Positions 32,448-40,492 of a stretch of 64,000 nucleotides of DNA are shown piece after piece. The notes under the pieces are model-generated. The model had not been told where the DNA came from, made no database searches, and saw only the letters and a list, made by a program, of their open reading frames with translations. This DNA is from Puniceibacterium sp. IMCC21224 (lineage in GTDB: Bacteria > Pseudomonadota > Alphaproteobacteria > Rhodobacterales > Rhodobacteraceae). Made by a program: the position numbers and the translations under genes. Numbering within the stretch: the first letter of the stretch is position 1; every line of letters starts with the position of its first letter. Location: NCBI RefSeq assembly GCF_001038505.1, contig NZ_LDPY01000001.1, forward strand, positions 2,418,001 to 2,482,000, given 5' to 3'.

Positions 32448-33581
32448 ATGACGACCAAACGCAAAGCAAACCCTTTCGCCACAGCCATGCTGGCGACAAC
32501 GCTCGCGGCCTCCGGGGCTTTGGCGCTGGCCCCGGCGGCGGCCTTTGCCGTACCCGCAGGCGGCTATGGTGATCTGGTTGAGGCGGTATCGCCCTCGGTG
32601 GTATTCATCGAAGTCACGGCAAAGCCGATGGCGGCCGCGGACCGCTCAGGCCAGCAGGCCCGTCCCGGTACGCCCTCGAATGACCCGTTCGAAGAATTCA
32701 TGCGCCGCTTTGGCCAGCCGATGCCCGAAGGCCGCCAGATGCCACCGCAGCACGGTCTTGGGTCCGGGTTCATCGTCAGTACAGACGGGTTGATCGTGAC
32801 CAACAACCACGTGGTGCAGGATGCCGCCGAAGTATCGGTCAAGCTGGCCGATGGCACGCGCTATGACGCCACAGTGATTGGCACCGACCCGATGACCGAC
32901 CTGGCCCTGATCAAGATCAACGCCGACAAACCATTGCAGGCCCTGACCTGGGGCGCCTCAGCAACGATGCGCCCGGGCGATGAGGTCGTCGCCGTCGGCA
33001 ACCCCTTTGGCCTCGGGGGTACCGTCACCAGCGGTATCGTGTCTGCCATGTCGCGCGACATTAATTCCGGTCCGTTCGACGACTTTATCCAGACTGACGC
33101 CGCGATCAACCGGGGCAATTCCGGCGGGCCGCTGTTCAACAACGCAGGTGAAGTGATCGGCGTGAACACCGCGATCTATTCGCCCGACGGCGGATCGGTT
33201 GGCATCGGCTTTGCCGTACCGTCCGACATGGTGCAAAAGGTCGTCGCCGATCTGGCCGATGACGGCACGATCCAACGCGGCTGGCTGGGCGTGCAGATCA
33301 AACCGATGAGCGATGAGATCGCCAATGTGCTGGGCTATGAAACCCCGCGCGGCGCGGTGATCGAAGCGGTGACCGATGGCAGCCCCGCCGACAAAGCCGG
33401 TCTGCAAAAGGACGATATCATCCTGACGTTCAACGGCACTGAAATCACCGAATTGCGCGACCTGCCGCGCGCGGTAGCAGACACCTCGCCCACCACGGAA
33501 ACCTCGCTCACCGTATTGCGCAAAGGCAAGGAAGTGACGCTCGACCTGACTGTCGGCGATATGTCGGCGCAAGAGGCCTGA
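32448..33581 (+). CDS. Periplasmic serine protease, DegP/DegQ/HtrA family (single PDZ)
   Basis: Trypsin-like serine protease for envelope quality control (377 aa). The signal peptide runs to about residue 35 (LALAPAAAFA). The catalytic triad is His121 (VTNNHVVQ), Asp151 (DPMTDLALI) and Ser225 (NRGNSGGPLF). One PDZ domain follows (about residues 275-370, GWLGVQIKPMSDEIANVLG). Alphaproteobacterial DegP proteins usually have two PDZ domains and 460-500 aa, so this is a short, DegS-like form that keeps a cleavable signal rather than a membrane anchor. A strong terminator follows. It is divergent from the amidoligase-like trio; whether it is functionally linked is unknown. Confidence 0.9.
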   Translation: MTTKRKANPFATAMLATTLAASGALALAPAAAFAVPAGGYGDLVEAVSPSVVFIEVTAKPMAAADRSGQQARPGTPSNDPFEEFMRRFGQPMPEGRQMPPQHGLGSGFIVSTDGLIVTNNHVVQDAAEVSVKLADGTRYDATVIGTDPMTDLALIKINADKPLQALTWGASATMRPGDEVVAVGNPFGLGGTVTSGIVSAMSRDINSGPFDDFIQTDAAINRGNSGGPLFNNAGEVIGVNTAIYSPDGGSVGIGFAVPSDMVQKVVADLADDGTIQRGWLGVQIKPMSDEIANVLGYETPRGAVIEAVTDGSPADKAGLQKDDIILTFNGTEITELRDLPRAVADTSPTTETSLTVLRKGKEVTLDLTVGDMSAQEA

Positions 33582-33630
33582 CCCCACACCGTTCCGGGGG
33601 TAATGGCGCCCCCCGTCCCCGAACGGAACC

Positions 33631-33668
33631 CTGGCGTGCAGCGGCCCCTGCTGCGCGCCAGTTTTTTT
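33631..33668 (+). terminator. Strong Rho-independent terminator of the DegQ-like gene
   Basis: A 12-bp stem (CTGGCGTGCAGC pairing with GCTGCGCGCCAG, one T-G wobble) with a 7-nt loop is followed by seven T (33662-33668). It begins 50 bp after the stop. A weaker GC hairpin lies just before it around 33592-33626. Confidence 0.9.
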
Positions 33669-34032
33669 GGGCAGGATATTTTGTACGCGGGCCGCTCTTG
33701 GGTGCAAATTTGTCCTTTAATGGCGGGGCGATGGGCATCGCGAAAATCTGGAACAGGTCACAGTGCAAATCCGACGGCGCGCAACGATCCTGCAGCTTCT
33801 GTGGTCAGGGTGTCCAACCCAGCGAGAATGCACAGACGACCGGCTTTGGCTGATGTGTCTGTGAGGACATTCCGGTCCATTGGGTTCAGATTACTGACAT
33901 CGCTTCAGGCCTCGCACCGAGACCAGGATTACAAGCGATCCGTGCTGCGGTTTGGCGAAGTGTCGGTTGCGCCTTGGTTGAAAACTGGGGGCCAGGCCCT
34001 TAGGAACACATCGTAGCAGTTGGAGAGCGGAT
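33669..34032. other. Gene-free stretch upstream of the dUTPase gene
   Basis: About 360 bp with no recognisable gene, RNA or repeat. Base composition is visibly less GC-rich than the flanking chromosome. It may carry the dUTPase promoter or the remains of a mobile insertion; I cannot identify either. Confidence 0.4.
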
Positions 34033-34488
34033 ATGCAGGTCAAGGTGTTGGATGCCAGGTTGTATGACTGGGGACTACCTCGCTTTCAAACCGAGGGGGC
34101 TGCGGCGGTGGATCTCTTTGCGTGTGTCGACGGGGTGATATCCATCAACGCACAAGAGCCGGCCATACTTATAAAATCCGGGATCGCCATTTCATTCGAT
34201 GACTTTTCTATCGCGGGCCTCGTGTTGCCAAGGTCAGGGTTGGGACACAAGAAAGGGCTGGTGCTCGGCAATACGGTTGGTTTGATTGATCCTGACTATG
34301 CGGGTGAGATATTGATCAGTGTCTGGAACCGCAATCAGGCGCGGTCGACGCCGATCGAAATTCGCCCCGGAGATCGGATCGGACAGTTGGTTTTCGTTCC
34401 AATTGTCCGACCGTCATTTGAAGTCGTCGATGAATTTACAATTGAAACCGCCCGTGGCGCTGGCGGGTTTGGCTCGACCGGGACCTAA
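34033..34488 (+). CDS. dut: dUTP diphosphatase (trimeric dUTPase family)
   Basis: Hydrolyses dUTP to dUMP and pyrophosphate (151 aa, normal). All five motifs are recognisable: 1 AAAVDLFA, 2 PRSGLGHKKG, 3 GLIDPDYAGEI with the catalytic Asp and Tyr, 4 RIGQLVF, and 5 the C-terminal RGAGGFGSTG arm. GGAGAG precedes the ATG at 34033 by 7 bp. Codon use is less GC-rich than the neighbours (several ATA, ATT and TTT codons), and it stands alone between two gene-free stretches, between a terminated protease gene and the dctD end. This suggests a laterally acquired, perhaps phage-derived copy rather than the housekeeping dut; whether another copy exists is not visible here. Confidence 0.88.
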   Translation: MQVKVLDARLYDWGLPRFQTEGAAAVDLFACVDGVISINAQEPAILIKSGIAISFDDFSIAGLVLPRSGLGHKKGLVLGNTVGLIDPDYAGEILISVWNRNQARSTPIEIRPGDRIGQLVFVPIVRPSFEVVDEFTIETARGAGGFGSTGT

Positions 34489-34786
34489 CGATACGCCGCA
34501 ATCAGGAATCAAGGCCGATCAGTTTAGATCAGCCGCGTGTTTCACCGACGAAAGCCGCAAAGGCGGCGGGTCAGGCATTTTCCGAGTGATCGGTATCATC
34601 GCCATATATTCCAATGATTTACACCGACGCGAATCCCAAGAAGCGTAGGCCAACGAAGGATGGACAGCAGAGAGAACCAGCGATGCTTCCACGAACGGAC
34701 GGCACGCGGAACATAGGCATTGTGCCAACGCCGACCCATCGTTGTCGAACTCGGCTAACACGCCAGATGAAACAGCCCGCAACGAC
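34489..34786. other. Gene-free stretch between dUTPase and dctD
   Basis: About 300 bp between two genes that converge. No coding frame I recognise, no terminator with a clear T-run, and no transposon ends seen. Composition is similar to the AT-richer stretch before the dUTPase gene, so 33669-34786 can be viewed as one small accessory segment. Confidence 0.4.
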
Positions 34787-36121
34787 CTACAGGTAATCGG
34801 ATCGCTGCAAGCCATATTTGGCCATCTTTTCGTTCAAGGTCCGGCGCGGCAGGCACAATTCGTCCATCACCGCAGCAATAGACCCCTTGTGCCGCCGCAT
34901 CGTGTTGTCGATCAGCATCCTCTCAAACGCTTCGACGTATTCCTTCAAAGGCTTGCCCTCGGTGGTCATCACCGGCTGCATCTCATCATGATCATTCATC
35001 AGCAGTGACGCAATCGTCCCCGAACCGCGCCGCGATTGCAGCACCGCACGTTCGGCCAGATTGATCAGCTGTCGCACATTGCCCGGCCAAGGCGCCTGCA
35101 ACAATTGTGCTGCCTCCTGCGCCGAGACTTGTGGCGCCTCGCAACCGTATTCCTCGGAATACTGCTCGGACAGGCGGGTGAACAGCGTCAGGATATCCTC
35201 GCCGCGCTGGCGCAGCGGCGGCACGGTGATCTTGAGCGCGGCCAGCCGGTAATACAGATCCGAACGCAGTGCGTCTTCGCAGGTGCGCCCTTCGTCCTGC
35301 ATGTTGCAAATGGCGACGATTCGGGTTTCGGGCGGGCTGCCCTGATCGTTGATCACCGAAAGCAGTCGCGCCTGCGCAGAATCGGTCAGCCCCTCAACAT
35401 CCTCGAGCACAAGCGTGCCCCCGCGTGCCTCTTCAATCGCGGGAAGGCGCGTGTCCTCTGGCATCATTGGACCAAAGAGCCGCCGCATCAGCGTATCCTC
35501 GTCCATCGCCGCGCAGGATAGCAGCACGAATTTCTTGCCCGCGCGCGATCCGACAGAATGCAGCGCATGGGCGATCAGCGTCTTGCCGGTGCCGGTTTCG
35601 CCGTCGATCAGCACATGGCCATCTGCCTGTCCGAGATCCAGCACATCCTCGCGCAGACGCTCCATCGCCGGGGAGCTACCGATCAGCTTGCGCATGATCT
35701 GGCCTCCGTCCGACAGCTCGCGCCGCAGCGCGCGATTGTCCAGCGTCAGACGGCGGGCATGGGTCGCCTTCTTGGCCAGCTCGGACATGCGGTCCGGGTT
35801 GAATGGTTTTTCGAGGAAATCATAGGCCCCGATCCGCATCGCCTCGACCGCCATCGGCACGTCGCCGTGACCGGTGATCATGATGACCGGCAGGGCAGAA
35901 TCATGCCCCATCAGCTTGCGCAGGAATTGGATCCCATCCATCCCCGGCATCCGGATATCGGAAATCACAATCCCCGGATAATCCGCCCCCAACATACCAA
36001 GCGCCTCTTCGGCACTGGCATAAATCTCGGTATCGTAGCCAGACAGCGCCAGCCACTGACTAATGGATTGCCGCATGTCCTTTTCGTCGTCGACAATCGC
36101 TATCTTCATCGCCTTGGCCAT
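34787..36121 (-). CDS. dctD: DctD-type response regulator lacking the GAFTGA motif
   Basis: NtrC-family response regulator (444 aa) expected to control C4-dicarboxylate uptake. The receiver domain holds the phospho-acceptor Asp55 (IVISDIRMPG) and the conserved Lys in DFLEKPFNPD. The AAA+ domain has Walker A GETGTGKT (174-181) and a Walker-B-like GGTLVLEDVE (about 234-243). Where sigma-54 activators carry GAFTGA (about residues 217-227) this protein reads GPMMPEDTRLP, so the sigma-54 contact loop is gone. The C-terminal Fis-type helix-turn-helix is intact (MDELCLPRRTLNEKMAKYGL). It starts 3 bp after dctB, with GGCGGAG as ribosome binding site. It may act with sigma-70, as shown for Rhodobacter capsulatus NtrC. 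Confidence 0.88.
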   Translation of the reverse strand: MAKAMKIAIVDDEKDMRQSISQWLALSGYDTEIYASAEEALGMLGADYPGIVISDIRMPGMDGIQFLRKLMGHDSALPVIMITGHGDVPMAVEAMRIGAYDFLEKPFNPDRMSELAKKATHARRLTLDNRALRRELSDGGQIMRKLIGSSPAMERLREDVLDLGQADGHVLIDGETGTGKTLIAHALHSVGSRAGKKFVLLSCAAMDEDTLMRRLFGPMMPEDTRLPAIEEARGGTLVLEDVEGLTDSAQARLLSVINDQGSPPETRIVAICNMQDEGRTCEDALRSDLYYRLAALKITVPPLRQRGEDILTLFTRLSEQYSEEYGCEAPQVSAQEAAQLLQAPWPGNVRQLINLAERAVLQSRRGSGTIASLLMNDHDEMQPVMTTEGKPLKEYVEAFERMLIDNTMRRHKGSIAAVMDELCLPRRTLNEKMAKYGLQRSDYL

Positions 36122-36124
36122 GGT

Positions 36125-37891
36125 CTACTCCGCCGCCCGTGTTTCTTCATTCAATATAGGCAGCTGCATTTCAAAAACAGCACCCCCCTGTTCGGCGTTG
36201 CGTGCAATCAGCCGCCCGTTGAGGTCGTTTACGATCCCCGAAGAAATGGCAAGCCCCAGACCGACCCCATCACCGGGCTGCTTGGTGGTGTAAAACGGCT
36301 CGAACAACGCCTCAAGATCCTCGATCCCGTGGCCGTTGTCGCGCACCGTCAGGGTCGCGGTTTCGCCATGCGCCAGGATGATATCGACCCGTGGGTCCGG
36401 CACCGTCTTGGTGGCGTCCAGCGCGTTGCGCAACAGGTTCACCATAACCTGTTCGATCCGCATCCGATCCCCCATCACCCGCACTGGCGTATCGGGCAAA
36501 ATCCGTGTGATCCTAACCTTGCGGGATTTGAGCTGCGGCTCCATCATCGATAGGGCCGAGGCCAGCGCATCCCCCATATCCACAGGGGAAAATTCGGCCT
36601 GCCCCTTGCGGGCATAACTCTTGAGCTGGCGGGTGATCGCACCCATCCGTTCGATCAGATCGTCGATGCGATGAAAGGCGCTCAGCGCCTCGTCCGGGCG
36701 GTTGCGGCGCAGCAGCAGACGCGCGCCCGCCAGATAGGTTTTCATCGCTGCCAGCGGCTGGTTCAGCTCGTGACTGACCGCCGCCGACATCTCGCCCAAC
36801 GCGGCCAGCTTTGAGCTTTGCGCCAGCGTCTGTTCCGCGACGGCCAGCGTCTCTTGCACCCTTTCCCGCTCGGCGATTTCCCGCTGTAGAGCCAGGTTCA
36901 ATGCGCGCAACTCTGCCGACTCGCGCTGGAACAATGCCATCCGCAACGCCGTCTTTCGGCTGAGGGCATAAAACGCCAGCGCGGCAAGAATCGCAAAGCC
37001 CATGATTTCCAGCGCCAGAACGCCATTTACCTTTTCGCGCACCGACGAATAAGTAGTGAAACTGGTCATCGACCAGCCGCGGAACGGAATACGCCCGTCG
37101 ATCCGCATCACCGCTTCGCCCTGCACATAGGCATCCGCGGGCAGCGCGGTCCAATCGGCGGTGGCCTGAATGGCACGTTCAATCGCTGAATCGGGCGGCG
37201 CGCGCTGCAACGCGGCTGTTGGCGTCAGCCCGCGCCAGCGCGGCTCGGTTGCCAGAATGATTGTGCCTTCGGAATTGGTGACCAGCACAGCGTCCGAAAT
37301 CCCGGCCCAGGCGCGTTCGAACTTGCCCAGATCAACTTCGACCACAATCACCCCGATGGCACTGCCCTGACTGTCGAGCCTGCGCGAATAGGTAAAGCTG
37401 TAGCCACCTGCCTCGCGCTGAAGTGTGGTGAACACTGTCGCATTCGACCGTAGCGCGTCGATGAAATAGGGCGCATTGCGGTGCGATTCCCCCAACCGAT
37501 TGCGGTCGGTGGCCGCCACGGTACGTGCATCGCGATCCAGCAGCATCAGAGAGGCGGCGCCAATCTCGTCTACATAGGAAATCAGCCGCTGCGAGCTCTG
37601 GCTGAAATCACTGGAATTGAGCGCACCGATCAACGCCGGGTCTCGCGCCAAAAGCTGCGGTACAATGGCGTTGCGGCGCAACTCTGACAGCAGATTGCCG
37701 CTATAGAGCGCCAGCCGCAGCTCGGCCCGGTTGCGCGTGGTTTCGGTAAAGCGGTCAGTGAGCAGCGCGTTCGTGACCCAGACCGTGGCCACAGCCAGCA
37801 GGAACAGCGCGGCCAAAGCAACGCGTACCCGCCAGCTAAGCGGTCCGCTCCGCTTGGGCGGCGGGTCAACATCTGTTCGTGTCAGGGCCAT
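36125..37891 (-). CDS. dctB: DctB-type sensor histidine kinase
   Basis: Membrane sensor kinase for C4-dicarboxylates (588 aa). One membrane segment near residues 22-42, a periplasmic double-PAS sensor (about 45-285, with ASLMLLDRDARTVAATDR and GYSFTYSRRL), and a second membrane segment about 290-310. Then a coiled-coil linker and the kinase: H-box AAVSHELNQPLAAMKTYLAG with His374, N-box NLLRNALDA, and G-boxes DNGHGI and GVGLGLAIS. Cognate of DctD encoded 3 bp downstream. The usual dctPQM TRAP transporter genes are not in the window; upstream lies purQ, so the pair is separated from its likely target. Confidence 0.92.
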   Translation of the reverse strand: MALTRTDVDPPPKRSGPLSWRVRVALAALFLLAVATVWVTNALLTDRFTETTRNRAELRLALYSGNLLSELRRNAIVPQLLARDPALIGALNSSDFSQSSQRLISYVDEIGAASLMLLDRDARTVAATDRNRLGESHRNAPYFIDALRSNATVFTTLQREAGGYSFTYSRRLDSQGSAIGVIVVEVDLGKFERAWAGISDAVLVTNSEGTIILATEPRWRGLTPTAALQRAPPDSAIERAIQATADWTALPADAYVQGEAVMRIDGRIPFRGWSMTSFTTYSSVREKVNGVLALEIMGFAILAALAFYALSRKTALRMALFQRESAELRALNLALQREIAERERVQETLAVAEQTLAQSSKLAALGEMSAAVSHELNQPLAAMKTYLAGARLLLRRNRPDEALSAFHRIDDLIERMGAITRQLKSYARKGQAEFSPVDMGDALASALSMMEPQLKSRKVRITRILPDTPVRVMGDRMRIEQVMVNLLRNALDATKTVPDPRVDIILAHGETATLTVRDNGHGIEDLEALFEPFYTTKQPGDGVGLGLAISSGIVNDLNGRLIARNAEQGGAVFEMQLPILNEETRAAE

Positions 37892-37927
37892 GAACCTATG
37901 CTAGGCGTTGACCGCGTCGCGCTCAAG

Positions 37928-38596
37928 TCACGCCTGTGCCAGCGCCTCGGTCAGATGGGCAAAAAGGCGCGCACCATCCGTGCCGCCCTGCGCCGGATCG
38001 GCAGCGCGCTCGGGATGTGGCATCATCCCCAGAACGCGGCGATTGGCGGACAGAATTCCGGCGATATCGGCGGTCGATCCGTTCGGATTGTCACCATAGG
38101 TAAACGCGATCCGATCCTGATCGCGCAATTGCGCAATGACGTCACCGTCCGCAGTGTAGTTGCCGTCGTGATGCGCAATCGGCACCTGGATCGTATCACC
38201 CGCGTTGTAACCCCGGGTATAAACGCTGTCCGACGTCGCCACGACCAGCGGCACCGACCGGCAGATGTATTTCAACCCAGCATTGCGCAACAATGCTCCC
38301 GGCAGCAATCCGGTTTCACTTAGAACCTGAAACCCATTGCAAATTCCCAGGGCATAGCCGCCCCGATCGGCGTGGGAACGCACCGAACGGCAGATCGGTG
38401 AATTCGCAGCAATAGCGCCGCAGCGCAGATAATCACCAAAGGAAAACCCGCCCGGAATGCCAACAATATCAGTGCCCGCAGGCAGATCCGTATCCTTGTG
38501 CCAAACCATCTGAACGTCGCATCCGGCCCGATCAAACGCGGTGGCCAGATCACGGTCGCAATTGGAGCCGGGAAAAACGATGACGGCGGCTTTCAT
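37928..38596 (-). CDS. purQ: Phosphoribosylformylglycinamidine synthase subunit PurQ
   Basis: Glutaminase subunit of the three-protein FGAM synthase (PurQ/PurS/PurL), step 4 of purine synthesis (222 aa). Class I glutamine amidotransferase: [15 protein letters not shown] at the N-terminus, the nucleophile motif [13 protein letters not shown] with Cys, and the late His-Pro-Glu (MMPHPERA). The ATG at 38596 is preferred to an upstream frame, with GGAATGAG before it. It follows purS by 40 bp in the order purC - purS - purQ. purL is not in the window. Confidence 0.95.
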   Translation of the reverse strand: MKAAVIVFPGSNCDRDLATAFDRAGCDVQMVWHKDTDLPAGTDIVGIPGGFSFGDYLRCGAIAANSPICRSVRSHADRGGYALGICNGFQVLSETGLLPGALLRNAGLKYICRSVPLVVATSDSVYTRGYNAGDTIQVPIAHHDGNYTADGDVIAQLRDQDRIAFTYGDNPNGSTADIAGILSANRRVLGMMPHPERAADPAQGGTDGARLFAHLTEALAQA

Positions 38597-38636
38597 GGAT
38601 CTCATTCCTTGCATCAAAAATCAGAACAGCGGCATC

Positions 38637-38867
38637 CTAGCCCAGTTCGATCCTGTAGCTTTCGATCACCGTATTGGCGAGCAGCTTTTCACACATGTCT
38701 GTCACTGTCTCTTCGGTCGTACCGTCGGCCAGTTCCAGCTCGATCACCTTGCCTTGCCGCACTGTCTGAACACCTTCAAATCCCAGACCGCCCAGAGCAT
38801 GGCGAACCGCCTCGCCCTGCGGGTCCAGCACCCCGTTCTTCAGCATCACATGGACCCGTGCTTTCAT
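38637..38867 (-). CDS. purS: Phosphoribosylformylglycinamidine synthase subunit PurS
   Basis: Small structural subunit of FGAM synthase (76 aa, typical), bridging PurQ and PurL. The sequence opens MKARVHVMLKNGVLDPQGEA and contains GFEGVQTVRQGKVIELEL, both diagnostic. Its ATG overlaps the stop of a 27-codon reading frame that fills the gap after purC (ATGA). Confidence 0.95.
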   Translation of the reverse strand: MKARVHVMLKNGVLDPQGEAVRHALGGLGFEGVQTVRQGKVIELELADGTTEETVTDMCEKLLANTVIESYRIELG

Positions 38868-38947
38868 GACCGCTCTCCGCTCATCCAGGCAGGGGACTGA
38901 CCCCCTGCTTCTTCTCTTTCCAAATACGCAAATTCCACCTGTGCCAT
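38864..38947 (-). CDS. Possible 27-aa ORF between purC and purS
   Basis: Short frame starting ATG at 38947, 13 bp after the purC stop, and ending in an ATGA overlap with purS. The predicted peptide begins MAQVEFAYLEREEAGG. A 7-bp hairpin (GCAGGGG / CCCCTGC, 38889-38908) lies inside it. The perfect placement suggests a translated coupling leader or a small protein, but the peptide matches nothing I know and chance is a real alternative. Confidence 0.35.
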   Translation of the reverse strand: MAQVEFAYLEREEAGGQSPAWMSGERS

Positions 38948-38960
38948 AGGCGCAGACGGA

Positions 38961-39722
38961 TCAGTTGATCAGCTTCGGCTTGGCCATCTGCGGCGACGTT
39001 TTGGGCATGACCCCCAAACGACGCGCCACTTCGGTATAGGCATCCGTCAGATTGCCCAGATCGCGGCGGAACACATCCTTGTCGAGCTTGCGACCGGTCT
39101 CGATATCCCACAACCGGCAAGAATCAGGGCTGATCTCGTCGGCCACGACCAGCCGCTGAAAATCGCCGTCATAGACGCGGCCAACCTCGATCTTGAAATC
39201 CACCAACCGGATGCCGACAGCCATCATCACGCCGGACAGGAAATCGTTGACCCGCAACGCGAGGCTGAGGATATCGTCCATGTCCTGCTGACCGGCCCAG
39301 CCAAAGGCGGCGATATGCTCTTCGGTGACCAGCGGATCGCCCAGTTTGTCATCCTTATAGCAATATTCCACGATCGGGCGCGGCAGCGCCGTGCCTTCTT
39401 CGATTCCCAGCCGTTTGGACAATGACCCGGCAGCGTAGTTGCGCACAATGATTTCCAGCGGAATGATCTCGCAGGACCGCACCAACTGTTCGCGCATGTT
39501 CAAACGTTTGATGAAATGCGTTGGCACGCCGATGGTGTTCAATCCGGTCATAAAGAATTCCGACAACCGATTGTTCAGCACACCCTTGCCGTCAATCACG
39601 TCCTTTTTCTGGGCGTTAAAGGCGGTGGCGTCATCCTTGAAATATTGCACGATTGTGCCTGGCTCGGGGCCTTCATACAGGATCTTCGCCTTGCCTTCGT
39701 AGATTTTCTTGCGGCGTGCCAT
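38961..39722 (-). CDS. purC: SAICAR synthetase (phosphoribosylaminoimidazole-succinocarboxamide synthase)
   Basis: Joins aspartate to CAIR with ATP in purine synthesis (253 aa, the bacterial size). Signatures: [16 protein letters not shown] at the N-terminus, [13 protein letters not shown] (about residues 90-102), VDFKIEVGR and [16 protein letters not shown]. The ATG at 39722 is preceded by GGAAAG; five extra residues upstream are possible but lack a site. First gene of the purC-purS-purQ run and divergent from the zeta-subunit gene, 270 bp away. Confidence 0.96.
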   Translation of the reverse strand: MARRKKIYEGKAKILYEGPEPGTIVQYFKDDATAFNAQKKDVIDGKGVLNNRLSEFFMTGLNTIGVPTHFIKRLNMREQLVRSCEIIPLEIIVRNYAAGSLSKRLGIEEGTALPRPIVEYCYKDDKLGDPLVTEEHIAAFGWAGQQDMDDILSLALRVNDFLSGVMMAVGIRLVDFKIEVGRVYDGDFQRLVVADEISPDSCRLWDIETGRKLDKDVFRRDLGNLTDAYTEVARRLGVMPKTSPQMAKPKLIN

Positions 39723-39992
39723 TGGGTTTCTTTCCAATCGGGGTCGCGGTCTGAAGCGACCGGTTGCGCCCTCTTAGTCCATGGGCGACGCTGTCGCAAG
39801 CGCCGCCCCGATACTGACGCCCCCGCAATGGCGCGTTTCTCTGTCTCACCGGCGGAAATGGCACAATTGTCGGGCATCCCCGACCAACTGAGCGGTTCTG
39901 ATACCTGCGGCATTTTCTGCACGTCCTCTTGCGCAATGTGCGTCGGGTCGGCATATCCATAGCAACAGTGTTGACCCCAAAGGAACCGTGCC

Positions 39993-40307
39993 ATGACCAG
40001 CTTTAAAGATCGTGAAAACGCCTTCGAGAACAAGTTCGCCCATGACGCCGACATGCAATTCCGCGCCGAGGCGCGCCGCAACAAACTTCTGGGCCTCTGG
40101 GCGGCTGATCTTCTGGGCAAGACCGGCGAAGCCGCCGATACGTATGCCAAGGAAGTGGTCAAAGCCGATTTCGAAGAAGCCGGCCACGAAGATGTCGTGC
40201 GCAAGCTGACAGGTGATCTGGGTGACAAAGCCACCGATGCCGAGATCCGCGCCAAACTGGCCGAATTCGGCGCTGTCGCCAAGAGCCAGTTGCTCGACGA
40301 GGCCTGA
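39993..40307 (+). CDS. F1-ATPase zeta subunit (DUF1476), inhibitor protein
   Basis: Small helical protein (104 aa) of the alphaproteobacterial zeta-subunit family, first shown in Paracoccus denitrificans to bind F1 and block ATP hydrolysis, analogous to mitochondrial IF1. The N-terminal inhibitory region MTSFKDRENAFENKFAHDAD and the following FRAEARRNKLLGLWAADLLG segment are characteristic. AAAGGAA precedes the ATG. A 12-bp hairpin with a short T-tract follows (40332-40361). It stands alone, away from atp genes, as is usual for the family. Confidence 0.92.
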   Translation: MTSFKDRENAFENKFAHDADMQFRAEARRNKLLGLWAADLLGKTGEAADTYAKEVVKADFEEAGHEDVVRKLTGDLGDKATDAEIRAKLAEFGAVAKSQLLDEA

Positions 40308-40331
40308 GGCATAGCTAAAAATTGAGATTTC

Positions 40332-40361
40332 AACGCGCGCCCTACACAGGGTGCGCGTTTT
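40332..40361 (+). terminator. Hairpin terminator after the zeta-subunit gene
   Basis: A 12-bp stem (AACGCGCGCCCT with AGGGTGCGCGTT, one G-T wobble) and a 4-nt loop ACAC, followed by a short T-tract (four T from 40358). It lies 25 bp after the stop. Confidence 0.7.
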
Positions 40362-40492
40362 GCATTTACGCCCCTGCCCCGCTGGCACCCTGCCCCGCTG
40401 CCACAGCGACTGTCACGCGTTATGGATTTGCGTCACCCCCCGAACTGTGGGAGACGGAGCCAATCCTAAAACCCACATGAGGGGCAGACCCG

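Noticed and set aside
33603..34016. 137-codon plus-strand frame between the protease and dUTPase genes
   Set aside because: It begins inside the terminator hairpins and has no recognisable protein features.
40360..40492. Possible SAM- or SAH-sensing riboswitch upstream of bmt
   Set aside because: I compared remembered cores of SAM-II, SAM-V and SAH elements with the leader and found no convincing match. Only a short direct repeat is present. A covariance-model search would settle it.
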